A DNA stretch of 7,735 bases from an uncultured Eubacteriales bacterium (GTDB lineage: Bacteria > Bacillota > Clostridia > Christensenellales > UBA1242), in assembly GCA_905187655.1 (NCBI GenBank), contig CAJJIV010000047.1, positions 1 to 7,735 of the forward strand. The letters are read 5' to 3'. Below are positions 6,255 through 7,735 of this stretch, one piece after another (the stretch's first letter is position 1; each line of letters starts with the position of its first letter). Made by a program: the position numbers and the translations under genes. Below the pieces are notes generated by a model. That model saw nothing but the letters and a program-made list of their open reading frames with translations, was not told the origin of the DNA and searched no databases.

Positions 6255-7667
6255 TTAATTTTTATCAAATAAATCAAATTTATCTAAAAAGTGAACGATA
6301 TTCCCCGCACCAAGCACAAGTACTACATCATCTGCACAAATTGTTTGAATTAAGTACTTTTTAAGTTCTTCATAATTTTTAACATATATGCTGTTTTTAT
6401 TATAATTCTTAACACTTAAACTTAAAATATACGATGTTACACCTTTAATAGGCTTTTCCCTAGCGGGGTAAATTGGACACAAAATAATTTTGTCTGCAAG
6501 CCCCAAAGAATAGGAAAAGGCCTTCCAAAGCGACTTAGTTCTTGTATAAGTATGCGGTTCAAAAACAACAATTATATTCTTTTTAAAATGTACCCTGGCC
6601 TCATTGATAATCGTTTCAATTTCAGTTGGATGATGAGCATAGTCATGAATAACCGTTGCACCATTCAGTTTTCCATAAAATTCAAATCTTCGTTTAATTC
6701 CCGAAAATCCCCAAAGAGCCTTTTTTATTATAGTCACATCAATATTAAATAATCTAGCAACTAATATTCCTACCAATGCATTATAAACATTGTGCCTGCC
6801 CACCATATTTAACTTAATGTTTTTAATTTCTTCTCCTAAAACAACAGCATCAAAACATATTGCTGAACTGGTGCGGTCTATATGAATGTTCTTAGCATAA
6901 GCATCTGCACTATTATCATAAATAGAAAAAGTCTTAATAGTTCTATCTATCTTTTTGCTTAAAATAAACTCTTTACAAATAGGATCATCTAAATTTAAAC
7001 ATACATAACCACCTGCCATCGTTTTGTTGGCAAAGTCCAAAAATGACTTTTGTAAATTTTCTTGCGTTTTAAAAAAGTCCATATGGTCGTTTTGCACATT
7101 CAAAATCACAGATACAAACGATTGAATATTTAAAAAACTATTATGATATTCGCAGGCTTCAGTTATAAAAATGCTATTACCACCTACCATAAAGTTGCTA
7201 TTAATATTTTTTGCTACTCCACCAATATGAATAGTTGGATTAAGTTTAGCCTCGTAAAAGATATATGAAAGTATTGATGTTGTGGTTGTTTTTCCATGCG
7301 AACCGCTAACAGCAACAACCCTATTATAGTCTTTACAAATTACTCCAAGTGCTTCTCCTCTTCCAAGCACCTGCTTGCAAGTCTTTTGGGCATAACATCT
7401 TTCTTCATTATCTGGCGAAATGGCATAAGAATAAATATAAGTGTCAGGCCTTTCTTTTTTTATGTTATCGGAACTTTGATTATAATAAATTTTAACTCCC
7501 CTTTTTTCCAATTCTTTTGCAAATGCAACTAGAACCTCACGTGCGCCGGCATCGATGCCCGCTGTGCCCATGCCGACAACAATTTTAAAATCAAAATTGC
7601 CTGCTCTCATAGCCACTTGGTCTCTTGCCTTTTCTTTCATAACAGCAAGTTCTGCCAAACTTTTCAT
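6255..7667 (-). CDS. murC: UDP-N-acetylmuramate-L-alanine ligase with atypical N-terminus
   Basis: 470 residues from the ATG at 7665-7667, chosen because GGAGGT (7675-7680) sits 7 bases upstream; a TTG five codons earlier would overlap that site. MurC adds L-alanine to UDP-MurNAc with ATP, the first peptide step of peptidoglycan synthesis, in the cytoplasm. Visible: ATP loop GSHGKTTTTS (122-131), EACEYHNSFL (170-179, Bacillus-type MurC), NDHMDFF (193-199), GRHNVYNAL (290-298), FSGIKRRFEF (321-330), HDYAHHP (341-347) and FEPHTYTRT (369-377). From about residue 57 onward the protein aligns with MurC. Residues 1-58 instead resemble the thioredoxin-like [2Fe-2S] domain of HydB/NuoF (MKSLAEL, then VVGMGTAGIDAGAREVL), with Ala36 where that family has Cys. 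Part of this is GC-rich. No clear terminator follows. The MurC assignment is certain for the central and C-terminal domains. Confidence 0.94.
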   Translation of the reverse strand: MKSLAELAVMKEKARDQVAMRAGNFDFKIVVGMGTAGIDAGAREVLVAFAKELEKRGVKIYYNQSSDNIKKERPDTYIYSYAISPDNEERCYAQKTCKQVLGRGEALGVICKDYNRVVAVSGSHGKTTTTSILSYIFYEAKLNPTIHIGGVAKNINSNFMVGGNSIFITEACEYHNSFLNIQSFVSVILNVQNDHMDFFKTQENLQKSFLDFANKTMAGGYVCLNLDDPICKEFILSKKIDRTIKTFSIYDNSADAYAKNIHIDRTSSAICFDAVVLGEEIKNIKLNMVGRHNVYNALVGILVARLFNIDVTIIKKALWGFSGIKRRFEFYGKLNGATVIHDYAHHPTEIETIINEARVHFKKNIIVVFEPHTYTRTKSLWKAFSYSLGLADKIILCPIYPAREKPIKGVTSYILSLSVKNYNKNSIYVKNYEELKKYLIQTICADDVVLVLGAGNIVHFLDKFDLFDKN

Positions 7668-7708
7668 TGAAAAAACCTCCAAATATATTCAAATTAAATA
7701 TTATAAAC

Positions 7709-7735
7709 TCAGTTTTTATACGCCTCTTCAAGATA
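7709..7735 (-). CDS. C-terminal end of an unidentified upstream gene (partial)
   Basis: The minus strand at the window edge reads in frame as YLEEAYKN followed by TGA (7709-7711). It ends 41 bases before the murC ATG. The amphipathic, charged ending and the spacing are typical of a real gene end in the same direction, perhaps in an operon with murC. Eight codons are too few to identify it, and a chance open frame cannot be excluded. Confidence 0.4.
   Translation of the reverse strand, partial: YLEEAYKN

Noticed and set aside
7668..7682. TTG start five codons upstream of the chosen murC ATG
   Set aside because: It would place the start codon on top of the GGAGGT ribosome binding site, which is ideally spaced for the ATG at 7665-7667.
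7700..7705. TATAAT upstream of murC as a promoter -10
   Set aside because: No acceptable -35 at 16-18 bases; the nearest TTGAAG is 21 bases away. In this AT-rich gap a lone TATAAT is weak evidence.
1..7735. CRISPR arrays, insertion sequences, tRNA or rRNA genes, phage genes
   Set aside because: No regularly spaced repeats, transposase motifs, terminal inverted repeats, cloverleaf or rRNA-like stretches seen on either strand.

Overview
The window is AT-rich, and every gene I can support lies on the minus strand. Low-GC Firmicutes signals are consistent throughout: strong AGGAGG-type ribosome binding sites, a tRNA-Ile T-box leader, a Bacillus/Clostridium-type MurC, and a SpoIIQ-like sporulation peptidase. 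The best guess is an endospore-forming Clostridia-like bacterium. The SpoIIQ homologue keeps its zinc ligands, as clostridial versions do, unlike B. subtilis SpoIIQ. I cannot name the species.

Layout in the direction of transcription (high to low coordinates). The last 8 codons of an unidentified gene end at 7709. murC (UDP-N-acetylmuramate-L-alanine ligase) follows at 7667-6255. A non-coding leader at about 6184-5916 starts from a consensus sigma-A promoter and holds an isoleucine T-box riboswitch with an intrinsic terminator. It controls ileS (5915-2790), a type-2 isoleucyl-tRNA synthetase. Next is a polytopic membrane protein of the LPG-synthase/flippase-like family (2688-1336), with its own promoter and a strong terminator. 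A small secreted or membrane-anchored protein (1269-835) and a SpoIIQ-like M23 protein (759-124) follow. A sigma-F-like promoter sits in front of the M23 gene. A strong hairpin terminator (85-106) closes the cluster, and a promoter for a gene beyond the left edge lies at 18-47.

The genes do not form one pathway. They look like separate transcription units for wall precursor synthesis (murC), translation (ileS), membrane lipid or envelope work (flippase-like) and forespore engulfment or feeding-tube function (SpoIIQ-like). Three points deserve most attention. (1) The first ~58 residues of MurC do not look like MurC. They look like the start of the thioredoxin-like [2Fe-2S] domain of HydB/NuoF proteins, lacking its cysteine and encoded in part by locally GC-rich DNA. 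(2) Both class I catalytic signatures of IleRS are altered: HIGH is GVHH and KMSKS is EFHKS. This links to the known GXHH mupirocin hyper-resistant IleRS2 group. (3) The T-box has an excellent stem I and F-box region, but its antiterminator lacks the usually invariant ACCGCG half.
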